64,000 nt of DNA from Flavobacteriales bacterium (GCA_018608405.1 JABAZP010000006.1:53427-117426), one strand, 5' to 3'. Positions 8,659 to 18,166 are shown, counted from the stretch's first letter. Numbers and translations are program-made. The notes: generated from the letters alone by a model not told the origin.

Positions 8659-9741
8659 TTATTTCTCACACTTAATAACGACTAAGTTTTCGTTTTGCGC
8701 TACTGTTTCAACTTTTGGAAATATATTTTTCAATTGACTGCTGTAATTTAGCTGATTGTTTGCAACAATTTGCAGATTACCCCCAGGTTTCAAACAGCGA
8801 AAACATTCTTTGAACAAGTGAATGGGAATTTGAATGTTTATTTCATGCTCAAAATGAAACGGAGGATTGCTCACAATTAAATTAAATGAATTCTTGTCGA
8901 AGTTGGATAAGTTATTTTCGAAATAATGCTGCACATTTTCTCCATTCATGTTCAATTTTGCAGACTCCACTGCCAAGTAAGAATCGTCTACTAAGTGAAA
9001 AGTAGACTGAGGCAATTTCTTTGAAATTTCTTTAGCAATAACTCCATTGCCTGAGGCTAAATCTAAAATGTTTTGATCTTTAGGATCTACTTGCAGGTGT
9101 TTCAAAAAGTATTGAGTGGCGTAATCAATGTGTTTTGCTGAAAAAACACCCCAATACTGCTGATAGTTGTAATTGTTAAACTCTAGGGAGTCAATTAAGC
9201 TTGCTTTTTCAATTTTTTTCTTACCGGTTAAAGTAGCGGTTCTTGCCTTTTTTACTGCTCTGCTTTGCTCTACATTCTCAAAGTATTTTTCTGCAATTTC
9301 AATCATTTTTGGACTAAAATGCCTTGTCATGAAGCCTATTACAACTTGGACTTTGGTAGTTGAATTTTCCGAAATATGCTGCAGGTACAGCTCAAAAAGA
9401 GCCAACGATTTTGGAACTTTCAGTAAAGCAAAGTCAACCTTGTATGCTAAAGGTGAAAGCGGATCACAATAGTTTTCAAAATTAATTCCATTGGCTTTAC
9501 AATTTGATGTAATCGCACTCAACTGACTTTTATTGGTGTATACTGTTGAGGTTTTCAAATCTGCTAGGTGACAGGTCAAATAGCCAAACCGGTCGTTGTA
9601 GATGACTAAGGGTTTGTCTTTGGAGCTCAGTTCCGAAAAACGTTCTAGGGTCAGTTCATCTGCAGCACTAAAGGCTTTTAATGATTTGTCTTCCGACAAA
9701 TCGTAACGTTTAATTTTCAAGTTGGAAGAATTCGAATTCAT
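8659..9741 (-). CDS. rlmG: 23S rRNA (guanine-N2)-methyltransferase RlmG-like
   Basis: 360 residues (E. coli RlmG 378). It has the two-domain layout of the RsmC/RlmG family: a degenerate N-terminal methyltransferase-like half, then a catalytic half with LDLASGNGVIAKEI (SAM motif I) and the catalytic NPPFHFE (motif IV). The C-terminal blocks LKPGGNLQIVANNQLNYSSQLKNIF and NENLVVIKCEK fit RlmG (m2G1835) better than RsmC. RlmG modifies a guanine in 23S rRNA. The family assignment is firm; the exact target nucleotide is inferred. Confidence 0.85.
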   Translation of the reverse strand: MNSNSSNLKIKRYDLSEDKSLKAFSAADELTLERFSELSSKDKPLVIYNDRFGYLTCHLADLKTSTVYTNKSQLSAITSNCKANGINFENYCDPLSPLAYKVDFALLKVPKSLALFELYLQHISENSTTKVQVVIGFMTRHFSPKMIEIAEKYFENVEQSRAVKKARTATLTGKKKIEKASLIDSLEFNNYNYQQYWGVFSAKHIDYATQYFLKHLQVDPKDQNILDLASGNGVIAKEISKKLPQSTFHLVDDSYLAVESAKLNMNGENVQHYFENNLSNFDKNSFNLIVSNPPFHFEHEINIQIPIHLFKECFRCLKPGGNLQIVANNQLNYSSQLKNIFPKVETVAQNENLVVIKCEK

Positions 9742-9757
9742 AACAAAAGATAGGTAG

Positions 9758-9765
9758 CAAACTTA
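9758..9765 (-). promoter_or_regulatory. Candidate -7 box for rlmG
   Basis: Read on the minus strand this is TAAGTTTG, a match to TAnnTTTG, 16 bp upstream of the rlmG ATG. There is no clear -33 element, so support is modest. Confidence 0.35.
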
Positions 9766-9879
9766 TTGATAATGTTGTACGATAGAGAAAGCTAGTGCAG
9801 TTTTAAAGGAGAATGTTTAACATCAACTACCTTAATGCACAAACAACTCATAGAACTGAAGAATTAAAGTAAAAAAGTA

Positions 9880-10020
9880 CGGTTAGTTAACAGCCGGTTT
9901 TCATAAAGGTGGCGGAGTTAAGTTGGTTAACGGTTCGGCTATGAAATGTAGCCAAAACATTTCATCATAGCCATACTTGGCTATATTTTATAGCTCTTGT
10001 TTTAAAGAGTTTTTTAACTA
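9880..10020. repeat. Structured intergenic element with nested inverted repeats
   Basis: The gap between rlmG and the 10027 gene holds four copies of a GGCTAT/ATAGCC-type hexamer in alternating orientation: 9937-9942, 9948-9953 (variant), 9967-9972 and 9979-9984. GGCTATGAAATG at 9937-9948 pairs imperfectly with CATTTCATCATAGCC at 9958-9972, and TAGCCA at 9968-9973 pairs with TGGCTA at 9978-9983. The left side carries GTTAAC twice and the phrase GGCGGAGTTAAGTTGG. The layout suggests a mobile or recombination-type palindromic repeat, or an attC-like site; which of these is not decided by this sequence. Confidence 0.45.
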
Positions 10021-10026
10021 TTAATC

Positions 10027-10440
10027 CTAAAGTATCCATTTAGCTATTGTAATCAGTCCAATAACACCAATTGAAAGAAATATAAGGATTACAGCAATAC
10101 AACCAATAAGGAATACTTTGTCTGTCCATGTTTCCTTATAATCTGGAGATGGCTTTATTTCTCCTCGTTTTCCTTCTTTTAAATCCACATATTGAAAGCT
10201 AAAATCTCCTTCTATATCTTGAATTCCTTCGTCAAGCCCATAAGATTTTGATTTATCATTATATTTTGTGACTGCTGCTTCTAGCAATTCAGCAGCATGC
10301 ATTTCAAGACCTTGTCTATTAGCTTTTATGAAACTTTCTTCAGAACCACCTCCAAATTGAAAGAAACCAATATAAGCTTCGTCAAATTTTTGCTTGTCTC
10401 TTAAATCATTAATGAATTTTCTTATTTCATCATCAGTCAT
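10027..10440 (-). CDS. Hypothetical protein with C-terminal membrane anchor (137 aa)
   Basis: 137 residues. The first 105 are soluble, rich in charged residues and probably helical (EIRKFINDLRDKQKFDEAY). A single strong transmembrane helix near residues 112-132 (VFLIGCIAVILIFLSIGVIG) ends the protein, giving a tail-anchored layout. I recognise no family. The start overlaps the stop of the upstream gene at 10437 by 4 nt (ATGA), so the two are translationally coupled and probably work together. They sit apart from other genes next to a structured intergenic element. Confidence 0.7.
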   Translation of the reverse strand: MTDDEIRKFINDLRDKQKFDEAYIGFFQFGGGSEESFIKANRQGLEMHAAELLEAAVTKYNDKSKSYGLDEGIQDIEGDFSFQYVDLKEGKRGEIKPSPDYKETWTDKVFLIGCIAVILIFLSIGVIGLITIAKWIL

Positions 10441-10952
10441 CTTCGTCTTTCTCTTCTTTGTTTAGTTTTATCGCTAATTACAGGATTATAATTCTCAAGT
10501 GGAAACCCTAGGTCGACATTTAGTTTTTTCGCAAATTTCATTGCGGCATCTGTACTCCTAAATCGTTTTAGACGGATTTTGGCCCTGTGACTTTCGGTTG
10601 TCAAATTGACTTCAAAAACAACTTGCTTATAATTTAATGCGGATACAAGTTTTGGACTCAAAACTTGACTTTTTAAATTCTTTTTTAGAACAACCAAGAC
10701 TTTATATTTTTCAAGAGACATCCATTTTCCTGAAGGATATCCAAAAAAAGATTTAAAGAATCTATATCTCTCTTTTTCTTGATCGATTTCTATTCCAACC
10801 TTTAAAGTCATTAATGCAATTGTGAAAAGTATTGCAAGAACACCAATAAAAAAGACAGCAGCTAAAAGCAAAAGTGAAACTAAGAAAGCGATAATCATCA
10901 TTCCACTTTTAGTAGAACCAAAATCTTCGTTTTCAATTGTAAGGTTAGCCAT
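10437..10952 (-). CDS. Hypothetical membrane protein (171 aa)
   Basis: 171 residues. Two adjacent hydrophobic helices at about residues 17-55 are followed by a basic soluble domain with alternating strands (KYKVLVVLKKNL, KQVVFEVNLTTESHRAKIRLKRF) and a basic end, RERRR. The layout resembles a small PH-like or bacterial membrane-bound beta domain, but no family motif is clear. It is coupled to the downstream 137-residue gene by a 4-nt overlap. The two form an isolated pair with no informative neighbours. Confidence 0.7.
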   Translation of the reverse strand: MANLTIENEDFGSTKSGMMIIAFLVSLLLLAAVFFIGVLAILFTIALMTLKVGIEIDQEKERYRFFKSFFGYPSGKWMSLEKYKVLVVLKKNLKSQVLSPKLVSALNYKQVVFEVNLTTESHRAKIRLKRFRSTDAAMKFAKKLNVDLGFPLENYNPVISDKTKQRRERRR

Positions 10953-11289
10953 TAATTAGGTCAATTCTTTAAAACAACTGAATAAAGTGAAACGTAAGTT
11001 TATTCCCTTTTTATGCAACGTTGAGTATACTCAAATATATGTTATATTTCAGATAATTAGCAGGTCAGTTAGGAAATAGTGAAAAAATTAACTTAGCTTC
11101 TTTAGTTCAGATTTTACCTCAATAAGGCTGCCAGCTTTATTGCCAAATTTCTTTCTGTGTAAAAAATTTCTTAGACATGAGGTGAAAAAATAGAGACTTT
11201 TAAATGTGCAAAAAACTGTTCAAAAGTCCTTTTAAAAGTCTTCAAAAACCCCTTCAATTCAACCTATTTTAGAGGCTTCATTCAATTTT
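10953..11289. other. 337-bp intergenic region between divergent genes
   Basis: It contains the start regions of the minus-strand pair and of parE. The one notable element is a perfect 14-bp palindrome, TTGAGTATACTCAA, at 11021-11034, placed about midway, where an operator could sit. I found no ORF. The last 60 bp before parE contain repeated CAAAA/AAAGTC phrases but no perfect TAnnTTTG box. Confidence 0.5.
11021..11034. promoter_or_regulatory. Perfect 14-bp palindrome, possible operator
   Basis: TTGAGTATACTCAA is its own reverse complement. It lies in the divergent intergenic region about 70 bp upstream of the minus-strand gene and 255 bp upstream of parE. A dimeric regulator could bind it, but nothing here identifies the regulator. 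Confidence 0.35.
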
Positions 11290-13176
11290 ATGGCAGAAGA
11301 AGTAGAATACACGGAAGACAACATCCGCTCCCTCGATTGGAAAGAGCACATTCGCATGCGACCCGGTATGTACATTGGTAAGCTGGGCGATGGAACTGCT
11401 TATGATGACGGTATTTACGTTTTAATCAAAGAGGTGCTCGACAACTGCATCGATGAGTTTGTAATGGGCAACGGTCGAACCATTGAAGTTTCTATTAAAG
11501 ACAAAACGGTTAAGGTTAGAGATTACGGTAGGGGAGTTCCATTGGGAAAAGTGGTTGATGTGGTTTCTAAAATCAATACCGGAGGGAAATACGATTCCAA
11601 AGCTTTTAAGAAGTCTGTTGGGTTAAATGGAGTTGGTACCAAGGCGGTAAATGCACTTTCTACTTATTTTAAAATTGAATCGAACAGAGACGATAAAACT
11701 AAAGTAGCTGAATTCTCTAGAGGAGAGTTGACCATGGATGGCCCGATTGAGGCGAGCACGAGAAGAAAAGGAACGAAGGTAGTTTTTACACCTGACGAAG
11801 AAATATTTAAGGATTACCATTTTAGAACACAGCACATTGAGCGCATGCTGTGGAATTACGTTTACCTGAACAGAGGGTTAACGATAATTTTCAACGGAGA
11901 GAAATACCATTCTGAAAGGGGATTGTACGATTTGTTGGAAAAGAACATGAGCGATACGCCGCTTTACCCAATCATTCACTTGGAAGGAGAAGATATTGAG
12001 TTAGCGATTACGCACACCAATTCATACGGAGAGGAATATTATTCTTTTGTGAACGGTCAGCATACTACACAAGGTGGAACGCATCAAGGAGCTTTTAGAG
12101 AAGCAGTGGTCAAAACCATTCGTGATCACTTTCAAAAGGAATACGATGCGGTTGATGTTCGTTCGTCTATTGTTGCAGCCATTTCTGTAAAAGTAATGGA
12201 GCCGGTTTTTGAATCGCAAACCAAAACAAAACTGGGTTCTAACGATGTAGGCCCTGACGGCCCATCGATGCGGGCCTTTGTCATGGACTTTTTGAAAAAG
12301 TACTTGGATAATTTCTTGCATAAGAATCCGGAAGTTGCCAATGCTTTGCAAAGCAAAATTTTGCAGTCGGAACGAGAGCGTAAGGATTTAGCAGGCATTA
12401 AAAAACTGGCTAGAAAAAGGGCTAAAGAAGTATCGTTACACAACCGTAAGTTGAGAGATTGTAGGGTGCATTTTAACGAAGAGAAAAAGGATAGAAGTGA
12501 TGAAACAACACTGTTTATTACGGAGGGAGATTCAGCTTCTGGGTCCATCACAAAAGTGCGCGATGTAAATACACAGGCAGTATTTAGTTTAAAGGGTAAG
12601 CCACTGAATTGCTTTGGTTTAACCAAGAAGATTGTATACGAAAACGAAGAATTTAATTTGTTGCAAGCGGCCTTAAACATTGAAGATGGGTTGGATGATT
12701 TGCGCTACAACAAAGTAGTGTTAGCAACGGATGCTGATGTGGATGGTATGCACATTCGGTTATTGTTAATTACTTTCTTTTTGCAATTTTTTCCTGATTT
12801 GGTGAAGAACGGTCATCTGTCCGTGTTGTCAACTCCCTTATTTCGAGTTAGAGATAAAAAACAAACTTTTTATTGCTACTCACAGCAAGAAAAAAGTGAT
12901 GCTATCGAAGCGTTAAAAGGGAAAGCTGAGATTACCAGGTTCAAGGGGTTAGGAGAGATTTCGCCTGATGAGTTTAAGAACTTTATTGGAGAAGATATGC
13001 GATTAGAACCGGTGGTCATTGGCAAAGAATCGGTAGCGGAATTGTTGAGCTTTTACATGGGCAAAAACACACCGGACCGACAAGAATTCATTATTGAAAA
13101 CTTGAAAGTAGAATTAGACATTGAAGATGAAGGCGAGAAAGAGGAACAAGAAGAACAAGAAGAGGCAGCAGCCTAA
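11290..13176 (+). CDS. parE: DNA topoisomerase IV subunit B (ParE)
   Basis: 628 residues, the usual length for Bacteroidota ParE. This is the ATPase/TOPRIM subunit of topoisomerase IV, which decatenates daughter chromosomes. The GHKL ATPase domain has [19 protein letters not shown] and [14 protein letters not shown]. The transducer follows, then TOPRIM with the metal-binding TEGDSASG and [10 protein letters not shown]. The tail is acidic. It is the first gene of a tight operon: parC starts 11 bp after its stop. The short length without a GyrB-type insertion and the pairing with a long ParC favour ParE over GyrB. Confidence 0.95.
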   Translation: MAEEVEYTEDNIRSLDWKEHIRMRPGMYIGKLGDGTAYDDGIYVLIKEVLDNCIDEFVMGNGRTIEVSIKDKTVKVRDYGRGVPLGKVVDVVSKINTGGKYDSKAFKKSVGLNGVGTKAVNALSTYFKIESNRDDKTKVAEFSRGELTMDGPIEASTRRKGTKVVFTPDEEIFKDYHFRTQHIERMLWNYVYLNRGLTIIFNGEKYHSERGLYDLLEKNMSDTPLYPIIHLEGEDIELAITHTNSYGEEYYSFVNGQHTTQGGTHQGAFREAVVKTIRDHFQKEYDAVDVRSSIVAAISVKVMEPVFESQTKTKLGSNDVGPDGPSMRAFVMDFLKKYLDNFLHKNPEVANALQSKILQSERERKDLAGIKKLARKRAKEVSLHNRKLRDCRVHFNEEKKDRSDETTLFITEGDSASGSITKVRDVNTQAVFSLKGKPLNCFGLTKKIVYENEEFNLLQAALNIEDGLDDLRYNKVVLATDADVDGMHIRLLLITFFLQFFPDLVKNGHLSVLSTPLFRVRDKKQTFYCYSQQEKSDAIEALKGKAEITRFKGLGEISPDEFKNFIGEDMRLEPVVIGKESVAELLSFYMGKNTPDRQEFIIENLKVELDIEDEGEKEEQEEQEEAAA

Positions 13177-13187
13177 CAAGTAGTAGC

Positions 13188-16067
13188 ATGGCAGAAAAAG
13201 AAGACGAAAATAAAAACGACGGGCCTGACGGTAAGAAGGACGAAGCGCAAAATCAAGAGTCACAGAACCAAGAAGGTACAGATGAGACCAACGAGGTTTC
13301 TCAAGGCTTAGAGAATGTGATTCAGGTTTCTGGAATGTACAACGAATGGTTTTTAGACTATGCGTCGTATGTTATCTTGGAGCGCGCTGTTCCGCATGTG
13401 AATGATGGTTTGAAACCAGTGCAACGTCGTATTTTTCATTCGTTAAAGGAATTAGATGATGGTCGCTACCATAAAGTGGCAAACGTTATCGGAAATACCA
13501 TGAAGTACCACCCACATGGCGATGCTTCGATTGGCGATGCCATGGTTCAAATTGGGCAAAAAGAATTAATGCTCGATTGCCAAGGAAACTGGGGAAATAT
13601 TTTAACCGGAGATCGGGCAGCTGCTCCTAGATACATTGAAGTTCGATTATCAAAATTTGCTTTGGACGTAGCTTTTAACGCCAAAACTACCTACTGGGCA
13701 AGTTCTTACGATAGTCGTGGAAAAGAACCGATTACTTTGCCGATGAAATTCCCATTGTTGTTAACGCAAGGGGTTGAAGGTATTGCCGTTGGTTTGGCAT
13801 GTAAAATATTACCGCACAACTTCAATGAATTAATTGACGCATCTATTGCGGTTCTAAAAGGGAAGAAAACTAATATTTTGCCAGACTTTCTAACAGGTGG
13901 AATGGCAGACTTCTCAAATTACAATGATGGCTTAAGAGGAGGTAGAATTCGAGTAAGAGCAAAGGTTGCTCAGCTGGATAAAAAGACGCTAATTATTTCG
14001 GAATTACCATTTGGTTCAACGACCAGTACCTTGATTGATTCCATTATAAAGGCCAATGATAAAGGAAAAATTAAAATCAAGAAAATTGAAGATAATACTT
14101 CAGAGAATGTTGAGATTTTAATACATCTACCTCCCAATGTTTCGCCCGATAAAACCATAGATGCATTGTATGCTTTTACTGGTTGTGAGGTTTCTGTTTC
14201 ACCGAACTCCTGCGTGATACTAGATGATAAGCCTCACTTTATGGGGGTAAATGAAATTTTAAAGATTTGCACTGCTGAAACAAAAGAGCTGCTTAAACGT
14301 GAATTAGAAATTCGCAAAGCAGAGTTGGAAGAGCAGTGGCACTTTTCATCGCTAGAGAAAATCTTTATTGAAAACAAGATTTACCGTGACATTGAAGAGC
14401 AAGAAACACTTGAAGGTGTAATTAAGGCTGTTTTTGACGGGTTAAAACCACACACTAAGAATTTATTAAGAGAAGTTACCGATGATGATGTCAATCGGTT
14501 GTTGGAAATTAGAATCAAGCGGATCTCGAAGTTTGACAGCTTTAAGGCAGACGAAATAATTAAGCGAATTGAAGAAGAGATTAAAGAAATCAATCACAAC
14601 CTAGCGAACTTAACTGAGTTTGCCATCGATTACTTTAAGCGAATTAAATCGAAGCACGGCAAAGGAAGAGAGCGTAAAACAGAAATCAAATCATTTGAAA
14701 CCATTGATGCAACAAAAGTTGCTGTTGCAAACTCAAAGTTGTATGTGAACATGGCCGAAGGATTTATTGGGTATGGGTTAAAGAAATCAGAATCAGAGTT
14801 TGTAACGGATTGTTCTGACATAGATGACGTTATTGTTTTCAGGGAAGATGGTAAAATGATGGTTCAGAAGATTCAATCGAAGTCGTTTGTTGGTAAAAAC
14901 ATCATACACGTAGCGGTATGGAAAAAAGGCGATAAACGCACTACCTACAACATGATTTACCAAGATGGCAAAGCTGGTAAATCAATGAGCAAGAGATTTG
15001 CAGTAACCTCAATTACCCGAGACAAGGAGTACGATTTAACAGCAGGAACGCCTGGTTCGAAGGTGCTGTATTTTTCAGCTAATCCTAATGGAGAAGCTGA
15101 GGTGGTTCAAGTTATCCTTCGCCCTAAGGCAAAATTGAAGAAATTGAAATTTGATTTTGACTTTGCAGATTTAGCGATTAAAGGAAGGGGTGCAAAAGGA
15201 AATACCTTGAATAAAAACTTGGTGAGCAAGATTAAGTTGAAGGAAGAAGGAACCTCTACCTTAAGTGCCCGCAAAATTTGGTTTGACGATACCGTTCAAC
15301 GATTAAATACCGATGGGAGAGGGGAGTTATTGGGAGAGTTTAAGGCAGAAGATAAAATATTGACCATCATGCAATCCGGTCATTATAAGTTAATCAATAC
15401 AGCAATTACCAATCACTTTGACGATGACTTAATTGTTATCGAAAAATGGAATCCACGAAAGCCATTATCAGCCATTTATTTTGATGGTGAGAAGGAAGAC
15501 TTTTACGTGAAACGGTTTTTAGTAGAGGATACTGATAAGAAAACCCCGTTTATTACTGAGCATGAAAAGAGTTATTTAGAGTTAGTTTCAACTGATCATC
15601 ACACCGTAATTGACATTAGTTTCGCGAAACCTCGAGGAAAAGATGCGAAAGAAAATGAACAGTTGGATTTATTGGAATTTATTTCGGTAAAAGGTATGAA
15701 GGCGCTTGGTAATAAGCTGAGTTACGATAAGATTAAGTCTGTCGATCGAATTGTAGGAGAGCAAGTTGCTCAAATTATTGATGTTCCAGTAGAGGAGCTT
15801 GAGAAAAACTTTTATCCTGAACCAAAAGCAAAAGAAGAAAGTCAAGAAGCAATAGAAGATGACGACGAGGATGACGATGACGACACTCCTGCTGAAAAGA
15901 AAGTGATGAAGGATTTGGATGAGCCAACAGACATACCGTTAGAGATAGACGAACCAAAAGAGGAAAAACCGATAGAAGAGAGTCCAAAATCGAAATCTGC
16001 CCCAAAGAAGACGGAGAAGAAGAATGACAACCCAGACTCTCCATCTTTATTTGACGAGCTTTTTTAA
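13188..16067 (+). CDS. parC: DNA topoisomerase IV subunit A (ParC) with long acidic tail
   Basis: 959 residues, longer than E. coli ParC (752). This is the DNA-cleaving subunit. The active-site tyrosine is Y149 in DRAAAPRYIEVRLS, preceded by KPVQRRIFHSL and HPHGDASIGDAMV. A coiled-coil and a beta-pinwheel-like C-terminal domain follow. The N-terminal ~40 residues are polar and glutamine/glutamate-rich. The last ~90 residues are a disordered tail with a run of Asp/Glu, a Lys/Pro-rich stretch and a hydrophobic end, SPSLFDELF. The rhomboid gene starts 6 bp downstream. Confidence 0.95.
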   Translation: MAEKEDENKNDGPDGKKDEAQNQESQNQEGTDETNEVSQGLENVIQVSGMYNEWFLDYASYVILERAVPHVNDGLKPVQRRIFHSLKELDDGRYHKVANVIGNTMKYHPHGDASIGDAMVQIGQKELMLDCQGNWGNILTGDRAAAPRYIEVRLSKFALDVAFNAKTTYWASSYDSRGKEPITLPMKFPLLLTQGVEGIAVGLACKILPHNFNELIDASIAVLKGKKTNILPDFLTGGMADFSNYNDGLRGGRIRVRAKVAQLDKKTLIISELPFGSTTSTLIDSIIKANDKGKIKIKKIEDNTSENVEILIHLPPNVSPDKTIDALYAFTGCEVSVSPNSCVILDDKPHFMGVNEILKICTAETKELLKRELEIRKAELEEQWHFSSLEKIFIENKIYRDIEEQETLEGVIKAVFDGLKPHTKNLLREVTDDDVNRLLEIRIKRISKFDSFKADEIIKRIEEEIKEINHNLANLTEFAIDYFKRIKSKHGKGRERKTEIKSFETIDATKVAVANSKLYVNMAEGFIGYGLKKSESEFVTDCSDIDDVIVFREDGKMMVQKIQSKSFVGKNIIHVAVWKKGDKRTTYNMIYQDGKAGKSMSKRFAVTSITRDKEYDLTAGTPGSKVLYFSANPNGEAEVVQVILRPKAKLKKLKFDFDFADLAIKGRGAKGNTLNKNLVSKIKLKEEGTSTLSARKIWFDDTVQRLNTDGRGELLGEFKAEDKILTIMQSGHYKLINTAITNHFDDDLIVIEKWNPRKPLSAIYFDGEKEDFYVKRFLVEDTDKKTPFITEHEKSYLELVSTDHHTVIDISFAKPRGKDAKENEQLDLLEFISVKGMKALGNKLSYDKIKSVDRIVGEQVAQIIDVPVEELEKNFYPEPKAKEESQEAIEDDDEDDDDDTPAEKKVMKDLDEPTDIPLEIDEPKEEKPIEESPKSKSAPKKTEKKNDNPDSPSLFDELF

Positions 16068-16073
16068 GGAATT

Positions 16074-16694
16074 ATGGTAACGATAGTAATTATAATTTTA
16101 ACGTGCATTGTCTCCATTCCCGCGTTCAACAATCGTGACTTTTTTTATCGGTTTGATTTTGCTCCTTATGGCTTAGAAGAAAGAAAGCAGTATTACCGTT
16201 TTGTAACACATGCTTTTTTACATGGAGATTGGATGCATTTGTTTTTCAACATGTTTGTGTTGTATAATTTTGGAGGTGGGGTTCAGGAATATTTTGAATA
16301 CTATCTTAGTTCTAAAGGTATTTTCTATTTTATTCTATTGTATTTAGGGTCAATTATATTTGCAGCCTTGCCTTCGTATCGCAAACATAAAAATGATCCC
16401 AGTTACCATTCTATTGGTGCTTCCGGTGCGGTGTCTGCAGTTTTATTTTCATTCATTATTTTCAGTCCGGGCAGTAGTTTATACTTAATGTTTATTCCAG
16501 TTCCTATTCCTGCAATACTTGTAGGATTTGGATACTTAGCCTATGAGCACTACCAATCTCGAAAAAGCAATATCAATATCAACCACGACGCGCACATTGC
16601 GGGTGCGATATTTGGAATTATATTCACCTTGATTGCCGTCCCGAAGTCACTTCCTGCATTTATTGATCAAATCTTTTATCTTTTAAAATTTTAA
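16074..16694 (+). CDS. Rhomboid-family intramembrane serine protease
   Basis: 206 residues with about six transmembrane helices, the basic rhomboid core. The catalytic dyad is visible: S117 in GASGAVSAV and H174 in HDAHIAG. The upstream conserved HxxxN is also present (H55 and N59 in WMHLFFNM). Rhomboids cleave membrane-protein substrates within the bilayer; the substrate here is unknown. It follows parC by 6 bp and precedes the aminotransferase by 2 bp, so it is probably cotranscribed, but no functional link to the topoisomerase is evident. Confidence 0.93.
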   Translation: MVTIVIIILTCIVSIPAFNNRDFFYRFDFAPYGLEERKQYYRFVTHAFLHGDWMHLFFNMFVLYNFGGGVQEYFEYYLSSKGIFYFILLYLGSIIFAALPSYRKHKNDPSYHSIGASGAVSAVLFSFIIFSPGSSLYLMFIPVPIPAILVGFGYLAYEHYQSRKSNININHDAHIAGAIFGIIFTLIAVPKSLPAFIDQIFYLLKF

Positions 16695-16696
16695 GT

Positions 16697-17521
16697 ATGT
16701 TTTCCAACTACGTATGTTACGACAATAAATTTTACGAAGAGAATAAGCCAATTTTCAGGTTAAATCGAGCCATGAAATTTGGCGACGGTGTGTTTGAATC
16801 GATACGAGTTGTATCAGGAAAAACCAAGTACCTCGATTTTCATTTGGAAAGGATGCAACAAGGCTTAAATGCGTTAGAAATTGACTGTTCACAAGGAGAT
16901 ATTGAGATTCTGAAAGTCTGTATAGAGCAATTATTAATCAAAAATGAAATTGAAAGAGGAGCAACGCTTAGAATTATTGCACAGCGTTCCGGTTTAGGAA
17001 AATATGCTCCTGAATCTAACCAGGTCTTTTTTTACATCGAAACAGAGCGATTATCTACTGACAACTATACACTAAATAGAGAAGGTCACAAATTGGGGAT
17101 TTCACAAAATGTGACCATTTATCCTTCCCAATTCTCCGGACTTAAAACGCTCAACGCTATTCAGTATGTGATGGCTGCGAAAGAAAAAGAGGAATCTAAT
17201 TTTGACGAGCTTATTTTATTGGATGCTGATGGTTATTTGGTTGAAGGGACTTCTTCGAATCTATTTTTAATCAGGCAGAATATAGCATATACTCCTCATT
17301 TAAAACACGGAGCGATAGAAGGCGTTATGCGGCGAGTTGTGATCAATAAATTAAAGCAGCTTGGATTGGAAGTAAAGGAGACTTCCCTTGAAACTTCGGA
17401 TCTAGAGCAGGCTGAAGAAATTTTCTTTACGAATTCTATTAAAGGTATTCAGTGGGTTTCCTCTTACTCTAAAAAGCGTTATTTTAAGAAAATAGCGTCA
17501 ACGTTGGTCGAGCAGTTGTAG
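16697..17521 (+). CDS. Aminotransferase class IV (PabC/IlvE/DAT fold)
   Basis: 274 residues. It is a fold-type IV PLP enzyme: the Schiff-base lysine is K150 in FSGLKTLNAIQYVMA, followed by EGTSSNLFLI and a C-terminal EEIFFTNSIKGIQWV. Family members include aminodeoxychorismate lyase (PabC), branched-chain aminotransferase and D-amino-acid aminotransferase. Length and the GLKTLN motif fit PabC-like enzymes of folate synthesis, but no pabA/pabB lies nearby, so the substrate stays open. It is the last gene of the parE-parC-rhomboid operon. Confidence 0.85.
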   Translation: MFSNYVCYDNKFYEENKPIFRLNRAMKFGDGVFESIRVVSGKTKYLDFHLERMQQGLNALEIDCSQGDIEILKVCIEQLLIKNEIERGATLRIIAQRSGLGKYAPESNQVFFYIETERLSTDNYTLNREGHKLGISQNVTIYPSQFSGLKTLNAIQYVMAAKEKEESNFDELILLDADGYLVEGTSSNLFLIRQNIAYTPHLKHGAIEGVMRRVVINKLKQLGLEVKETSLETSDLEQAEEIFFTNSIKGIQWVSSYSKKRYFKKIASTLVEQL

Positions 17522-17575
17522 TTTCCTGAAACTAGAATTAAATTTGAAGAAGAGCTACCTTCTAGTATAGCGTAT

Positions 17576-18166
17576 TTAATTTAAGCTTGGATCATCTGGG
17601 AATTTTGCCATCAATGCTTGCTCTTTCCCCATTTTTGTCAACTGAGTTTTCCAAATTTCTTCTGAATCCAAATCGAATAATTCTTTAGGTTGAATTGAGC
17701 CAATGAGCCAATTTTCGGCAGTCAATTCATCTATAAGCTGTTGTTTATCCCAGCCTGCATAACCCAAGAAAAATCGAATTTCATGAGACTGAATTTTTCC
17801 AATCAACATGTATTCTTTTAGTTGTTCAAAGTCTCCACTCCAATAGATTCCATCTTTTATTTCTATCGCAGCGTCTAGGTCTTTGCAAGTATGCAAATAG
17901 AAAAGATTTTGAGCTTCAACAGGTCCACCTAAATATAAATCAGCGTCGAAAGCCAAAGGCTCATTGAAAAGGTCGTTCAGCCGAAGGTTTAACTTTTCGC
18001 TTAAAATGAAGCCAACGGTGCCTATTTCATTGTTTTCACACAGATATACGACACTCCTCTTAAAGTAGTCGTCCTGCATGAATGGTTCTGCAACTAAAAT
18101 ATTTCCAGGTAGAGGGTCTAAATTATTGAGCTCAGAAATTCTCTTTTTAAAGGGGTCGAAGTCCAT
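17576..18166 (-). CDS. YqgE/AlgH family protein
   Basis: 196 residues from the ATG at 18166 (MDFDPFKKRISELNN). A start at 18199 would add 11 hydrophobic residues not typical of the family. YqgE/AlgH marks are GNILVAEPFMQDDYFKRSVVYLCE, then GFILSEKLNLRL, LYLGGPVE and FFLGYAGWDKQQL. The family is widespread; AlgH was once considered a regulator of alginate genes, but its molecular role is uncertain. It is monocistronic here and converges with the class IV aminotransferase. Confidence 0.92.
   Translation of the reverse strand: MDFDPFKKRISELNNLDPLPGNILVAEPFMQDDYFKRSVVYLCENNEIGTVGFILSEKLNLRLNDLFNEPLAFDADLYLGGPVEAQNLFYLHTCKDLDAAIEIKDGIYWSGDFEQLKEYMLIGKIQSHEIRFFLGYAGWDKQQLIDELTAENWLIGSIQPKELFDLDSEEIWKTQLTKMGKEQALMAKFPDDPSLN

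Noticed and set aside
11021..11034. Palindrome as a terminator of the 10437 gene
   Set aside because: It lies upstream of that gene's start, not after its stop, and has no T tract; kept only as a possible operator.
12132..12680. 182-aa minus-strand ORF inside parE
   Set aside because: It lies wholly antisense to strongly conserved topoisomerase motifs; no independent support.
15775..16044. Minus-strand ORFs opposite the ParC tail
   Set aside because: They are low-complexity Ser/Leu-rich mirrors of the Asp/Glu/Lys-rich ParC tail, an effect of biased codons.
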